Origin: Anaerolineae bacterium | GTDB taxonomy: Bacteria > Chloroflexota > Anaerolineae > Aggregatilineales > Phototrophicaceae | Length of the DNA stretch: 39,662 nucleotides | Direction of reading: 5' to 3' | NCBI GenBank assembly: GCA_030950085.1 | Contig: JAUZRW010000201.1 | Coordinates: forward strand, 1-39,662 | Part shown: in pieces, positions 1 to 7,158 of the stretch | Position numbering within the stretch: the first letter of the stretch is position 1 | Layout of the letters: every line of letters starts with the position of its first letter | Program-made: the position numbers and the translations under genes | The notes under the pieces: model-generated | The model's database searches: none | Told to the model about the DNA's origin: nothing | Seen by the model: the letters and a program-made list of their open reading frames with translations, nothing else

Positions 1-52
1 AAAGTTTTTATAGTAAGAACAGGTAAATCATTAAAAATAAAATCTCGGTTTT

Positions 53-80
53 GTAGGGGCATAGCGCGCTATGCCCTTAC
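53..80. repeat. Palindromic intergenic repeat, copy 1
   Basis: A 28-bp near-perfect palindrome centred on GCGC, with arms GTAGGGGCATAGC and GCTATGCCCTTAC differing at one position pair. It belongs to the palindrome family seen at about ten other places here. A diverged copy with the same flanks lies at about 2503-2529: both copies are preceded by AATAAAAT-type sequence and followed by an AAAACTT/GAAACTTTC-type stretch, so the repeated unit is longer than the palindrome alone. Confidence 0.75.
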
Positions 81-120
81 GACGGAATTCTAAAAACTTA
101 CCGAAGGTTACTAAAGTATC

Positions 121-180
121 GTATTCAAAATCATGCTCTGCGTCTCTGATTCTCCGTTACTCTGTGTTACGCTTTTTCCA
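121..180. repeat. Degenerate heptad-type repeat, inverted partner of 2586-2644
   Basis: The stretch reads as imperfect units such as CTCTGCG, TCTCTGA, TTCTCCG, TTACTCTG and TGTTACG. Its reverse complement matches 2586-2644 over nearly 60 bp with few differences, so the two copies are inverted repeats flanking the VOC and NHLRC2-like genes. The last codons and stop of the VOC gene (minus strand, ending at 167) lie inside this repeat, so the repeat appears to have supplied the protein's C-terminus. Confidence 0.7.
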
Positions 181-562
181 AATACTGAGAGAAATGAATG
201 AGAACGCCCGATGGATCCCAAACGTGGGTCGTTATTGCTCCGTAGCTTTCTTTTTTGGGTGGATTAAGGCGTGCATAGTCGAAATTCTCTTCTGCCAAGA
301 TTGTTGAAACGTGTGTGTGCCAAGCTGCTGCATCTTTGACAGTCACTTGAAACATAAAATTATTTGCCCAATCTTTGACATAATAATTCTGGAGAAAGAA
401 GCGACTATCTGCCATTTCTAATTCCGCTAAGTTGTTTTCGTCATCCTTCCATTTCACTATCCAGCCTAAGCGTGTATAGAAGCGCAGCGATTGTTCAAAG
501 TTGATCACCGGAACGAAAACTCTTATATCTGTTGCTGTCAGATTCAGTTGTTTTTCTGCCAT
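167..562 (-). CDS. VOC superfamily protein (glyoxalase/bleomycin-resistance fold)
   Basis: The 131-residue product has the single-unit length of the vicinal-oxygen-chelate superfamily. The opening strand (ATDIRVFVPV) is followed by FYTRLGW and then an ADSRFFLQN segment, as in glyoxalase/bleomycin-resistance-like proteins. The C-terminal half has the strand pattern VWDPSGVLIHFSQ typical of the second beta-alpha-beta-beta-beta module. Metal ligands cannot be assigned with confidence and the substrate is unknown. The ATG at 562 is preferred because GAGG lies about eight bases upstream; a TTG at 574 would sit before that ribosome-binding site. The final residues and stop fall within a heptad repeat (121-180). 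The gene is monocistronic, with repeats on both sides. Confidence 0.75.
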   Translation of the reverse strand: MAEKQLNLTATDIRVFVPVINFEQSLRFYTRLGWIVKWKDDENNLAELEMADSRFFLQNYYVKDWANNFMFQVTVKDAAAWHTHVSTILAEENFDYARLNPPKKESYGAITTHVWDPSGVLIHFSQYLEKA

Positions 563-612
563 GATTTGCCTCAATATACTTAATTTAACATAGTAGCCAT
601 TATGCCCCTATG

Positions 613-672
613 GACTCTCGCTCACGGTGCAATTTTATGTGAAGCGCAATGAAACCCCGAAAGGGACTTTTT
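613..672 (+). repeat. GAAACCCCGAAAGGG element, copy A (in gap 563-893)
   Basis: This copy reads CTCGCTCACGGTGCAATTTT, then TGTGAAGCGCAATGAAACC, then CCGAAAGGGAC and a T-run. It matches copies at 14728-14783, 14803-14856, 29575-29634 and 36471-36530. The end forms a short CCC-CGAAA-GGG hairpin followed by CTTTTT, which would serve as a weak terminator on the plus strand. A 75-codon minus-strand frame covers most of the 563-893 gap but overlaps the repeat and is not taken as a gene. The rest of the gap is AT-rich leader sequence for the gene starting at 894. Confidence 0.65.
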
Positions 673-893
673 AATTTTCGATAATCCAACTGTACCATAT
701 TAAACAGCTTTGGTCGAATGTTTGTTCTGCATTTTGATGCCTCGCATAAATCAAAAGGTTTTACGCTAGTCCAAAGTAAAACCAGTATGAGTTTGCAGAA
801 TATCGCTAAGATTAAGCGATTTTTCATATTTTAGCGTTATCCTCTCAACGAATACAATCAACAGATAATATTTTGAGGGGTTTAGGATTACGT

Positions 894-1526
894 ATGAAAA
901 CAACGTTACGCATTTTAGTATTGGTACTGGTATTACTGCTTGTTAGTGTCGTAATCGTCGGCGCACAGGGCGGTGATAATGTGGATGAACGCTATGTGGG
1001 ACGGATTCCCGCACCGCCGTTTCCAGAGGCAATTGACTGGATTAATGTCGAAAATCCACTCACACTAGAGGGCTTGCAAGGCAAAATCATCATCCTCGAT
1101 TTTTGGACATATGGCTGCATCAACTGTATCCATATGATACCCGTACTCGCACAGTTAGAAGAACGTTTCGCAGAAGAATTGGTTGTTATAGGTGTCCATA
1201 GTGCTAAGTTTGCCAATGAAGGCGAAACGACCAATATACGGCAAGTCGTCCAACGTTATAATCTACAACATCCTGTGATTAACGATAGTGATTTTCGCGT
1301 CTGGAACAATTTCGCTATCAATGCTTGGCCAACCTTCATGATAATTGACCCCAATGGCAATGTGGTCGCTCGTCAATCCGGCGAAGTGCCATTTGAGGCA
1401 TTTGAAGCCTATCTCTCCAATATGATTGAATACTATGATAACAACCCGTCGATTGGTAGCATTAACCGCTCAGGCAGCTGTCGGGAGTGGGCGAGAAGCG
1501 CAACTCAATTCGACATTAGCCAATAG
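894..1526 (+). pseudogene. NHLRC2-like thioredoxin/NHL protein, N-terminal piece (frameshifted)
   Basis: Residues 1-25 form a hydrophobic signal peptide ending near VGAQGG. A thioredoxin-like domain follows (about residues 40-180) with the redox motif C75-I-N-C78 in FWTYGCINCIHMIP, as in NHLRC2-type proteins where Trx is fused to an NHL propeller. After residue about 183 the frame leaves the family pattern and stops at 1526. The propeller continues in another frame in the next entry. The ATG at 894 follows an AGGATTACGT ribosome-binding region; an in-frame TTG at 873 is less likely. The family expects one polypeptide with the first blades directly after Trx. Here those blades are missing and the frame is shifted, so this is probably a disrupted gene, or else an assembly deletion. 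Confidence 0.7.
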
Positions 1527-2445
1527 CGAATTGGCACAGCCGAGTGGCTTATACTTCAATGACGGTTTACTCTATTTTGCGGATAGCGAAAGTAGTACGA
1601 TTCGGGTTGCCGATATTCCTAATGATACCGTGCGTGTCATTTCTGGAACAATCAACAATAATCTCTTTGACTTTGGAGATGCTGAAGGTGTGGCAGGACA
1701 GTCGCGCTTGCAACATGCGCTCGGTGTCACGGGGAATGATGATGGCTCGTTGATTTACATCGCGGATACCTATAACAGTCGTATCAAAGTGTATGATGCT
1801 GAAACCGAGATTACGACGAATCTATCGGGGCAAGGCGGCAACGGTGCTTATCGAGACGGCGCTACTGATAATGCGGCTTTCGATGAACCCGGTAGACTGG
1901 ATTATGTTAATGGCTTGCTCTATGTGGCTGATACCAATAATCATGTCATTCGTGTGATTGACCTAGAAGCGGGCATCGTCGATACGATTCAATTCCCGAA
2001 TGCAGAGGCGCTTGTGATTGACCAAGATGCCCTGACTGTGTATGGGAGCAATGCGGCGGATGATGTGCAGATTGAATTGGAAACCCAGACCATTGCCGCC
2101 GGAACAGGTGAGTTGGTCTTGAATCTGACGCTGCCAGACGGCTATAAAATCAATAACCTGACAGATTCATTTATGGATGTTAGCGTTGAGGGCGATGCAG
2201 CCAGTTTTGACAGTGAGCGCATCCTTATTCCGCAAAAAATCGTCAATATTCCTGTGACGTTTACAGAGGGCGAAGCGGCGTTGACCTTAAACATGACTAT
2301 TTTCTACTGTGAAGAAGATACGTTCTGCCTTGTTGATGATGTCACGGTCATTGTGCCTGTCAATGTGACTGATGATGCTGAGAATAGCGGCATCATCATT
2401 GACCATACGATTACTTTGCCAGAAGCCTTTGCCGCCGACCTCTAA
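1426..2445 (+). pseudogene. NHLRC2-like protein, C-terminal piece: NHL blades plus DsbD-like beta domain
   Basis: Family similarity starts about residue 20 (GSGREAQLNS). Three NHL blades follow: LYFADSESSTIRVADI, YIADTYNSRIKVYD and LYVADTNNHVIRVIDL, spread over residues 35-185. From about residue 210 a beta-rich domain (LPDGYKINNL, VNIPVTF, LTLNMTIFYCEEDTFC) matches the C-terminal domain of NHLRC2-type proteins. The frame opens at 1426 inside the N-terminal piece but has no signal peptide or convincing start of its own. The joint around 1445-1490 is in a different frame from the thioredoxin part and lacks about two or three blades. The simplest reading is one ancestral gene with an internal deletion and frameshift. 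Its product would be an extracytoplasmic redox protein. Confidence 0.7.
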
Positions 2446-2843
2446 CATCACAAATAGCAATGTAGAATCTGGAAAGTAATTGGAAATAAAATTTTGCTTT
2501 CGTACTGGCGTAGCGCGCTGCGCCCTTACAACCAATTTCCAGAAACTTTCGGGACTCTATACAAGTAAGCCGTGCTATGTTTTTAGAAAAAGCGTAACGC
2601 AGAGAAACGGAGAATCAGAGGCACAGAGCATCATTTTGAATAGCTATCTTTGTGTCCTCTGTGTTCTCTGTGGTTCAAATCATCCTAACTTCATGGATAG
2701 GGGGATAGTTCGCACAAAACTATCTGATTGCCAGCTTGTTTGGAGTTCCCATTGGCACAGCAATTAACATGGGCGAAATATTCTGGTGTAAAATAGAAGA
2801 AGTTTAGATTGCCGATTGAATCTGTACAGGATATAAAAAATAC
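2446..2843. other. Repeat-filled intergenic region
   Basis: No gene is supported here. A palindrome with core GGCGTAGCGCGCTGCGCC lies at 2507-2524, a diverged copy of the one at 53-80. It is followed by a long heptad-type array (2586-2680). The remaining 160 bases lead up to the cytochrome P460-like gene. AGGATATAAAAAATAC just before its ATG holds only a distant AGG. Confidence 0.6.
2586..2680. repeat. Degenerate heptad-type array with fold-back arms
   Basis: The left arm (2586-2644) contains GCGTAACGCAGAG, AAACGGAG, AATCAGAGG and CACAGAG. The right arm (about 2648-2676) reads CTTTGTGTCCTCTGTG then TTCTCTGTGGTT, roughly the reverse complement of the left arm, so the array can fold back on itself. 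The left arm is also the inverted partner of 121-180. Arrays of this CTCTGTG/CTTTGCG type are known as widespread intergenic repeats in many environmental bacteria; a third relative lies at 26539-26571. Confidence 0.65.
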
Positions 2844-3476
2844 ATGAAGCGAAAATTGCTGATGCCGTTGATTTATGTGCTAGGATTAGCTGCGATATTG
2901 GCTTTTGCAGCTATCAATCAAGCGCCGAGTGAGCCTGTACAATTGACACCGACACGGACTAGCCCGATGAGCTTGCCGCCCGATTTTCGTGAGACTTATG
3001 TACAATATCTGGTGGTCGAACGGGTGGATGCTGTTGTCCGTTATGCTTATATCCAGCCCGAAGCATTGGAAAATCTACAACGAGGCGAACCGTTACCGAT
3101 AGGGACACAAATTATCATTGAAGCCTATCATGCCCAACGCAATATCGCCGGACAAGTGCGCCGCGACGATGATAACCGCTTTATCCCTGATGAGATATTT
3201 CCCACGATTCATGCTGCCGAAAAACGCAGCGAATGGTCTCGTGAAGATATCGCCTCTAGTACGCGCCTCAATGGGTGGAACTTCGAGACATTTGATAGCC
3301 AAACCTTAGAACTCGCGTTTGAGAATCGCAATGATTGTTTTGTCTGCCATGATACGAGTGCCTTCCGCCATGATTTCATCTTCACGCGCAACATCATCGA
3401 CGACTTCATCAGCAACAACGAGGACGTGCAATATTTCTACTGCAACCGTCCTGACCGTTCGCCTTGTCGTTTGTAG
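2844..3476 (+). CDS. Cytochrome P460-like exported haem protein
   Basis: The 210-residue product starts with an N-terminal membrane/signal segment (residues 4-24). The mature part begins with SLPPDFRETYVQYLVVER and continues with YIQPEALENLQRGEPLPIGT and IIIEAYHA, the pattern of cytochrome P460-family domains. Near the end C165-F-V-C168-H169 is a c-type haem-binding CXXCH motif. Known P460 cytochromes oxidise hydroxylamine or detoxify NO-related species. Here the role is inferred from the family only, and the special lysine cross-link cannot be checked. The protein probably acts outside the cytoplasmic membrane. No haem-maturation genes are adjacent. It converges with the small secreted protein at 3491, leaving 14 bases between them. 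Confidence 0.75.
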   Translation: MKRKLLMPLIYVLGLAAILAFAAINQAPSEPVQLTPTRTSPMSLPPDFRETYVQYLVVERVDAVVRYAYIQPEALENLQRGEPLPIGTQIIIEAYHAQRNIAGQVRRDDDNRFIPDEIFPTIHAAEKRSEWSREDIASSTRLNGWNFETFDSQTLELAFENRNDCFVCHDTSAFRHDFIFTRNIIDDFISNNEDVQYFYCNRPDRSPCRL

Positions 3477-3490
3477 ATAGACAGTCAACA

Positions 3491-3913
3491 TCAACCAATA
3501 TTGAGGCTAAATTCATCTAATTCTACTTCGCGGAAAGTCACTGTGCCTGTATCAACGGCGCTGCAATCGCCTTCTAAGACGTATTGTTCAAGCAAAATGC
3601 CGGAACTGTCTTTGAAGGAAAGCACGGTGCGCCATGTATAGGGCAAACTGCTCGCACTATAATAAGCGACATAGCCACTATATGCTCCGGCAGCCCCTGT
3701 GAAAGTATTGGTGAGATTATCATTGAGATATTCTTCAACATAAACGGTATCACTGAGTCGGAGTGTCCCTGCTATTGTGATACCGGATACACTGCAAGTT
3801 GTGACTCTGGGGTTATCAAATGAGGCGCGATTACCGGCAAAAACGGAAGTCACAGCAAGTAAAAACAGCGCCAACAGTACAGCACTGAGACTGAATAATT
3901 TAGACTTCGACAT
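3491..3913 (-). CDS. Small secreted protein of unknown function
   Basis: The 140-residue product has a clear signal peptide: MSKSK, a hydrophobic run of about 16 residues, then VFAGNRA as a likely cleavage site. The mature part of about 113 residues is rich in Thr, Ser, Tyr and Val and looks like a beta-sandwich. It has two cysteines (CSVSG near its start, GDCSA near its end) that could form a disulfide. No catalytic motif was recognised. The ATG has AAGGA seven bases upstream. It is likely exported; function is not assignable from sequence. Confidence 0.65.
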   Translation of the reverse strand: MSKSKLFSLSAVLLALFLLAVTSVFAGNRASFDNPRVTTCSVSGITIAGTLRLSDTVYVEEYLNDNLTNTFTGAAGAYSGYVAYYSASSLPYTWRTVLSFKDSSGILLEQYVLEGDCSAVDTGTVTFREVELDEFSLNIG

Positions 3914-3971
3914 CGTTTAATCCTTGAAAAATGACTGAAAGATAACATTTATACAGAAACACTATATCACA

Positions 3972-4053
3972 AAAAACGGCAACCCGTATGAGTCGCCAAA
4001 GATTGTGTCAACATTGTCATCCCCAAAAAAATGGCAACTCGCTATGAGTCGCC
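3972..4053. repeat. Two copies of a 25-bp imperfect palindrome
   Basis: Copy 1 (3972-3998) contains GGCAACCCGTATGAGTCGCC and copy 2 (4025-4053) contains GGCAACTCGCTATGAGTCGCC in the same orientation, about 53 bp apart. In copy 2 GGCAACTC can pair with GAGTCGCC at seven of eight positions. Both follow A-rich runs. They lie upstream of the secreted-protein gene and downstream of the portal gene, which are both on the minus strand. No coding potential is seen. Confidence 0.6.
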
Positions 4054-4160
4054 GTTGGTGAGAGCAGGGTTTAGGCTGCCCTCAATTGAGAAGATGTAGA
4101 ACGTGGGTATATCGCGAGGTCAAACAAGGAGTTTGTAATAATTCCGCATCACCAAATATC

Positions 4161-4192
4161 CGTAAGGGCGAACCCGTGTGTTCGCCCGTTGT
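4161..4192. repeat. Palindromic intergenic repeat (GGGCGAAC hairpin)
   Basis: GGGCGAAC (4166-4173) and GTTCGCCC (4180-4187) form a perfect 8-bp stem with a six-base loop. The same stem occurs at 35486-35507 with loop ACACAG. It lies 12 bases beyond the stop of the portal gene, so it could end that transcript, although no clear T-run follows. Confidence 0.7.
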
Positions 4193-4203
4193 GTTTTGCA
4201 GCG

Positions 4204-5631
4204 TTATTCTATCGGGACGATGACTTGTCCGCGTGCCTCAGAAAAAACCGCTTTCACGCTGTCTTTATCGCCTGCGAAGAGCAAGCCAGCACTGATTTCA
4301 AAGGCGATTTCATCCGGTACAGAGGTCACTTCAAAGGGGCGGATTTCACTTTTACCAAGTCGGTTGAGTGCGAATCGTTCCCATTGCATCAGTTCGCTCA
4401 AAACTGATTTGCTAGACGGTTCGTTTTCATCAGTTACATCATCAGCCGTGTTGTCATTCACCTCTACAAGATTTTGCATATTCACGGGCAAATCACCCCA
4501 TGTTACAGATGGCATCTCATAATAGCGTTCACGGATTTCATTGATGCTGAGGATATTCTGCGCGGTGCGAATCTCATCAAGGCGTGTTTGCGTATCGCTT
4601 GGACGAATATCATCAAAGACGGCGATATGGTCTCCGCTATAGAAAGGCAATAGTTCTTGTGTGATTTTCTGGGCGAGGCGCACGAGTTTTGGATACAGCG
4701 TGCGCTCAATGAAAAGGCGTTCGGCGACTTTGGCATTCGCTTCGGTAGCATTTTCACTGACCAAACCCACCGGAATGCCGAAGATATTCAAGATTTCGTC
4801 TCGATGCGTTTTACGCCCTTTGAGGAAGTCCAAATCGGTATGCGACAAACCGATATTCTGCCATTCGACAGCCCCACCGCGCAAGAAAGCAGTTTTACGT
4901 TGGGCATTGCCATAACTGCCGCGCCATTCGCGTTTGATGCGCTCGAAGTCATTATCGCTGATAAATTCTTTGATATTGACAATGCCTGCCGGAACACCAT
5001 TATCTTGTCCGAAGGTATTTTTGTTCCAGCGTGCCATAGCGCGGTCACTATCAACAGCCATCCGTGCCGCTTCTAATGCCGATAAGCCGTAATAATCACT
5101 CGCCGGATGCCAACGCTTGAAATGCACGACTTCCACTGTTTCTAGCGGAATCCGTTTGCCATCTACTTCATAGATATAGCCTGCGACATAGTGTTGTGGG
5201 TGCGGCACAATCGTCACACGGTCAGGGCGCAGAGTCCAAATTTGCGTCGGGCGACCTTGATTATCGCCCACCAAAAACCAGTAAGCATTGCCTGTTAATT
5301 CCAGAAAACCGATGGTTTGCTCAAATAACTCAAAGCGACTCAGCATCGGATTAGGATTATCTAGCAAAACTTCCAGTGGATGGCGTATTACTTCGACACG
5401 CTGTTCGCCTTGCATTTGCAAAACCCGCAACGGCACGAGTGCGGCGGCTTCTGCAATGCGATTGACCGCAACATAGACATACGGCGATTGCTGATACATC
5501 GTTTCGTGTTCAGTCACACGGAACGAGTCTCCAAAATAGGTGCTATTATGCACAGCGACAGCTTCCACATGCGGAGGCTTTGCCTGTAATTGACTTGCAT
5601 TGCGAAACAGATTACTCAACCACTGCCACAT
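4204..5631 (-). CDS. HK97-type phage portal protein, isolated
   Basis: The 475-residue product matches HK97-family portals throughout. It has the entry segment YVYVAVNRIAEAAALVPL, the conserved LTGNAYWFL and WTLRPDRV, the VEVVHFKRWHP strand, and the region FGIPVGLVSE before the ERLFIERTLYPKL helix. In phages the portal forms the dodecameric ring through which DNA is packaged. Its length suits an intact gene. The ATG at 5631 is preferred because AAAGAGG lies six bases upstream; the ATG at 5637 would abut that site. No terminase, protease, capsid or tail gene lies beside it. It is therefore an orphan, either a prophage remnant or a gene domesticated for another role. The C-terminal 80 residues after VNMQNLVEV are acidic and weakly conserved. 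Confidence 0.85.
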   Translation of the reverse strand: MWQWLSNLFRNASQLQAKPPHVEAVAVHNSTYFGDSFRVTEHETMYQQSPYVYVAVNRIAEAAALVPLRVLQMQGEQRVEVIRHPLEVLLDNPNPMLSRFELFEQTIGFLELTGNAYWFLVGDNQGRPTQIWTLRPDRVTIVPHPQHYVAGYIYEVDGKRIPLETVEVVHFKRWHPASDYYGLSALEAARMAVDSDRAMARWNKNTFGQDNGVPAGIVNIKEFISDNDFERIKREWRGSYGNAQRKTAFLRGGAVEWQNIGLSHTDLDFLKGRKTHRDEILNIFGIPVGLVSENATEANAKVAERLFIERTLYPKLVRLAQKITQELLPFYSGDHIAVFDDIRPSDTQTRLDEIRTAQNILSINEIRERYYEMPSVTWGDLPVNMQNLVEVNDNTADDVTDENEPSSKSVLSELMQWERFALNRLGKSEIRPFEVTSVPDEIAFEISAGLLFAGDKDSVKAVFSEARGQVIVPIE

Positions 5632-5765
5632 ACTCATCCTCTTTTCTCAGGACATTCATCATAAGAGCAGATTAGCCTATTTGTTCTATTGGTTGTGGAT
5701 GATATGGAAGAAACAAAAATGAGAAGATTGTTTGCTTACTTGGCAGAATAGTAAAAATTATCAGT

Positions 5766-5807
5766 GACGTATAGTCCGTTGACGTATTGTCCACACCTTC
5801 ATAGTCT
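5766..5807 (+). promoter_or_regulatory. C-box operators and promoter of the C-R genes
   Basis: Two pseudo-palindromes, GACGTATAGTC (5766-5776) and GACGTATTGTC (5781-5791), are separated by CGTT, the arrangement of the two C-protein operators known from PvuII/Esp1396I-type systems. A promoter fits with -35 TTGACG (5779-5784), overlapping the second box, a 17-bp spacer and -10 TAGTCT (5802-5807). In known systems, binding at the distal site activates and binding at the proximal site represses. The arrangement is seen directly; the regulatory reading is inferred from those systems. Confidence 0.75.
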
Positions 5808-5834
5808 TAATCAGATGGAAAAAGGCAGAATTCA

Positions 5835-6074
5835 ATGGGTGATATAAAACAACTTATAGGCAATCGCATACGCAGTCTCAGGCAAGAGGCAAGTTACAGT
5901 CAAGAAGTGTTGGCACATCGCTCTAGTCTTGACCGTACCTATATTAACAGTGTAGAAAATGGACATCGGAATATTTCAATCGTGAATTTAGAAAAAATAG
6001 CATCAGCACTTGATGTCTCTTTAGCAGAATTCTTTGGAACAAGCGCGTTTGAAGAAGTGCCTCATGATGAATAA
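5835..6074 (+). CDS. Restriction-modification controller (C) protein, XRE-type HTH
   Basis: The 79-residue protein is a single helix-turn-helix domain: IGNRIRSLRQEASYSQEVLA, then HRSSLDRTYINSVENGHRN and NLEKIASALDVSLAEFF. RTYIN-VE-G-RN followed by NLEKIA is characteristic of C proteins of type II RM systems. It should dimerise and bind the boxes at 5766-5791, delaying endonuclease expression after entry into a new host. It is translationally coupled to the endonuclease, whose start overlaps its last codons. An earlier ATG at 5815 is out of frame. Confidence 0.85.
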   Translation: MGDIKQLIGNRIRSLRQEASYSQEVLAHRSSLDRTYINSVENGHRNISIVNLEKIASALDVSLAEFFGTSAFEEVPHDE

Positions 6075-7158
6075 AGCTGAGTTTATTGAGAATCTCATTG
6101 TGCAAGAATTTCCCCAATGTCAAGAATACATCCTTAACCTTCCAATTATTCAATATCTGTACAAGAAAACTCGTTCTGTGACACGGGGTAGTAAGGCGCG
6201 TGGAAGTTTTGGCAATCTATACGCCATTTATGTGCTGGTTGAAGATTACATCAACAACGGCTTTGCGGATACAGAAGATTATGATAATTACGATGGGATG
6301 CAATTTACAGAGGCGTTTAAGCGTCAGCGAGACTTACCCTTTGGTGAAAAACTCCAAAATCATGCGTTGAATCATCGGTGCAATGAAGAATTCAAAAAAT
6401 ATTATCCAGATTTATCCAGCCAATTACCGATAATTCGTAATAGTGACACGAATCGCTATTGGTTCAATACCTATCATTTGCTTGCTGGGTGTGATGGGCA
6501 ACAGGTCAATATTGCACACTTTATCATCCAAATTATTGATAGATATGTGGAATTAAAACAAGCAAACTTTGAGGCGTTCTTTGGAACTTTAGAAAATTTG
6601 GCAGCACAGCAAGATTGGCAAAAATTAGAAGATTTTATCCGTTCGCAATTAAACCCTGATGTTGATGCACGGATTTTTGAGATTGTCTCTTACTGTATCT
6701 TGCGACAGGTCTACGAGCAGGAAAAAGTATTCTTTGGGAGCAGCATAGACCAAGTGACAGAAACGCACCTCAGATTATTTAGGACAGGGCGCACAAACTC
6801 AAATGATGGCGGTATTGATTTTATCATGCGTCCGATTGGAAGGATTTTCCAAGTAACCGAAGTCGTGGACTTCAAAAAATATTTCTTGGATATTGATAAA
6901 ACGAATAAATATCCGATAACTTTTGTTGTCAAAGTGCGTCATACGCCTAATGAAGTTTTTGAGCAAATCGTAAAACAAGCAAAACGACAATATCTCGATA
7001 CTAAAGTGCGAGAAACCTACTTAAATGCTTTCGAGGAAATTATTACACTACCGACGCTAACAACATATCTTCATGCCGTGATTCAAAGTAAACACACCCC
7101 CCAATTGATTGCCGATATTATCCGACAATGTAAAATCGAATATAACATTCCATTCTAA
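6064..7158 (+). CDS. Type II restriction endonuclease (partner of YhdJ-like methylase)
   Basis: The 364-residue product follows the C protein with an 11-base overlap (ATGATG at 6064-6069). A long helical N-terminal region precedes a nuclease core with a GGID motif (D252). The strand IFQVTEVVDFKKYF carries candidate catalytic residues E266, D269 and K271. This resembles PD-(D/E)XK or QxK-type folds, although the exact triad is uncertain. Its place between a C gene and a convergent adenine methylase identifies it as the cognate endonuclease. If the methylase has YhdJ specificity, it should cut ATGCAT (the NsiI site); this is inference. The stop codon overlaps the methylase stop by four bases, in convergent arrangement. 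Confidence 0.8.
   Translation: MMNKAEFIENLIVQEFPQCQEYILNLPIIQYLYKKTRSVTRGSKARGSFGNLYAIYVLVEDYINNGFADTEDYDNYDGMQFTEAFKRQRDLPFGEKLQNHALNHRCNEEFKKYYPDLSSQLPIIRNSDTNRYWFNTYHLLAGCDGQQVNIAHFIIQIIDRYVELKQANFEAFFGTLENLAAQQDWQKLEDFIRSQLNPDVDARIFEIVSYCILRQVYEQEKVFFGSSIDQVTETHLRLFRTGRTNSNDGGIDFIMRPIGRIFQVTEVVDFKKYFLDIDKTNKYPITFVVKVRHTPNEVFEQIVKQAKRQYLDTKVRETYLNAFEEIITLPTLTTYLHAVIQSKHTPQLIADIIRQCKIEYNIPF

Noticed and set aside
600-827. A 75-codon minus-strand frame between the VOC and NHLRC2-like genes
   Set aside because: It runs across repeat copy A, has no ribosome-binding site and no family resemblance.
2480-2767. A 95-codon plus-strand frame after the NHLRC2-like gene
   Set aside because: Its length comes almost wholly from the palindrome and heptad-type repeats (SYLCVLCVLCGSNH is a repeat translation).
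3962-4060. Repeated AAAAA-GGCAAC-CGTATGAGTCGCC units as a CRISPR fragment
   Set aside because: Only two imperfect units, each itself palindromic, no regular spacer and no cas genes.
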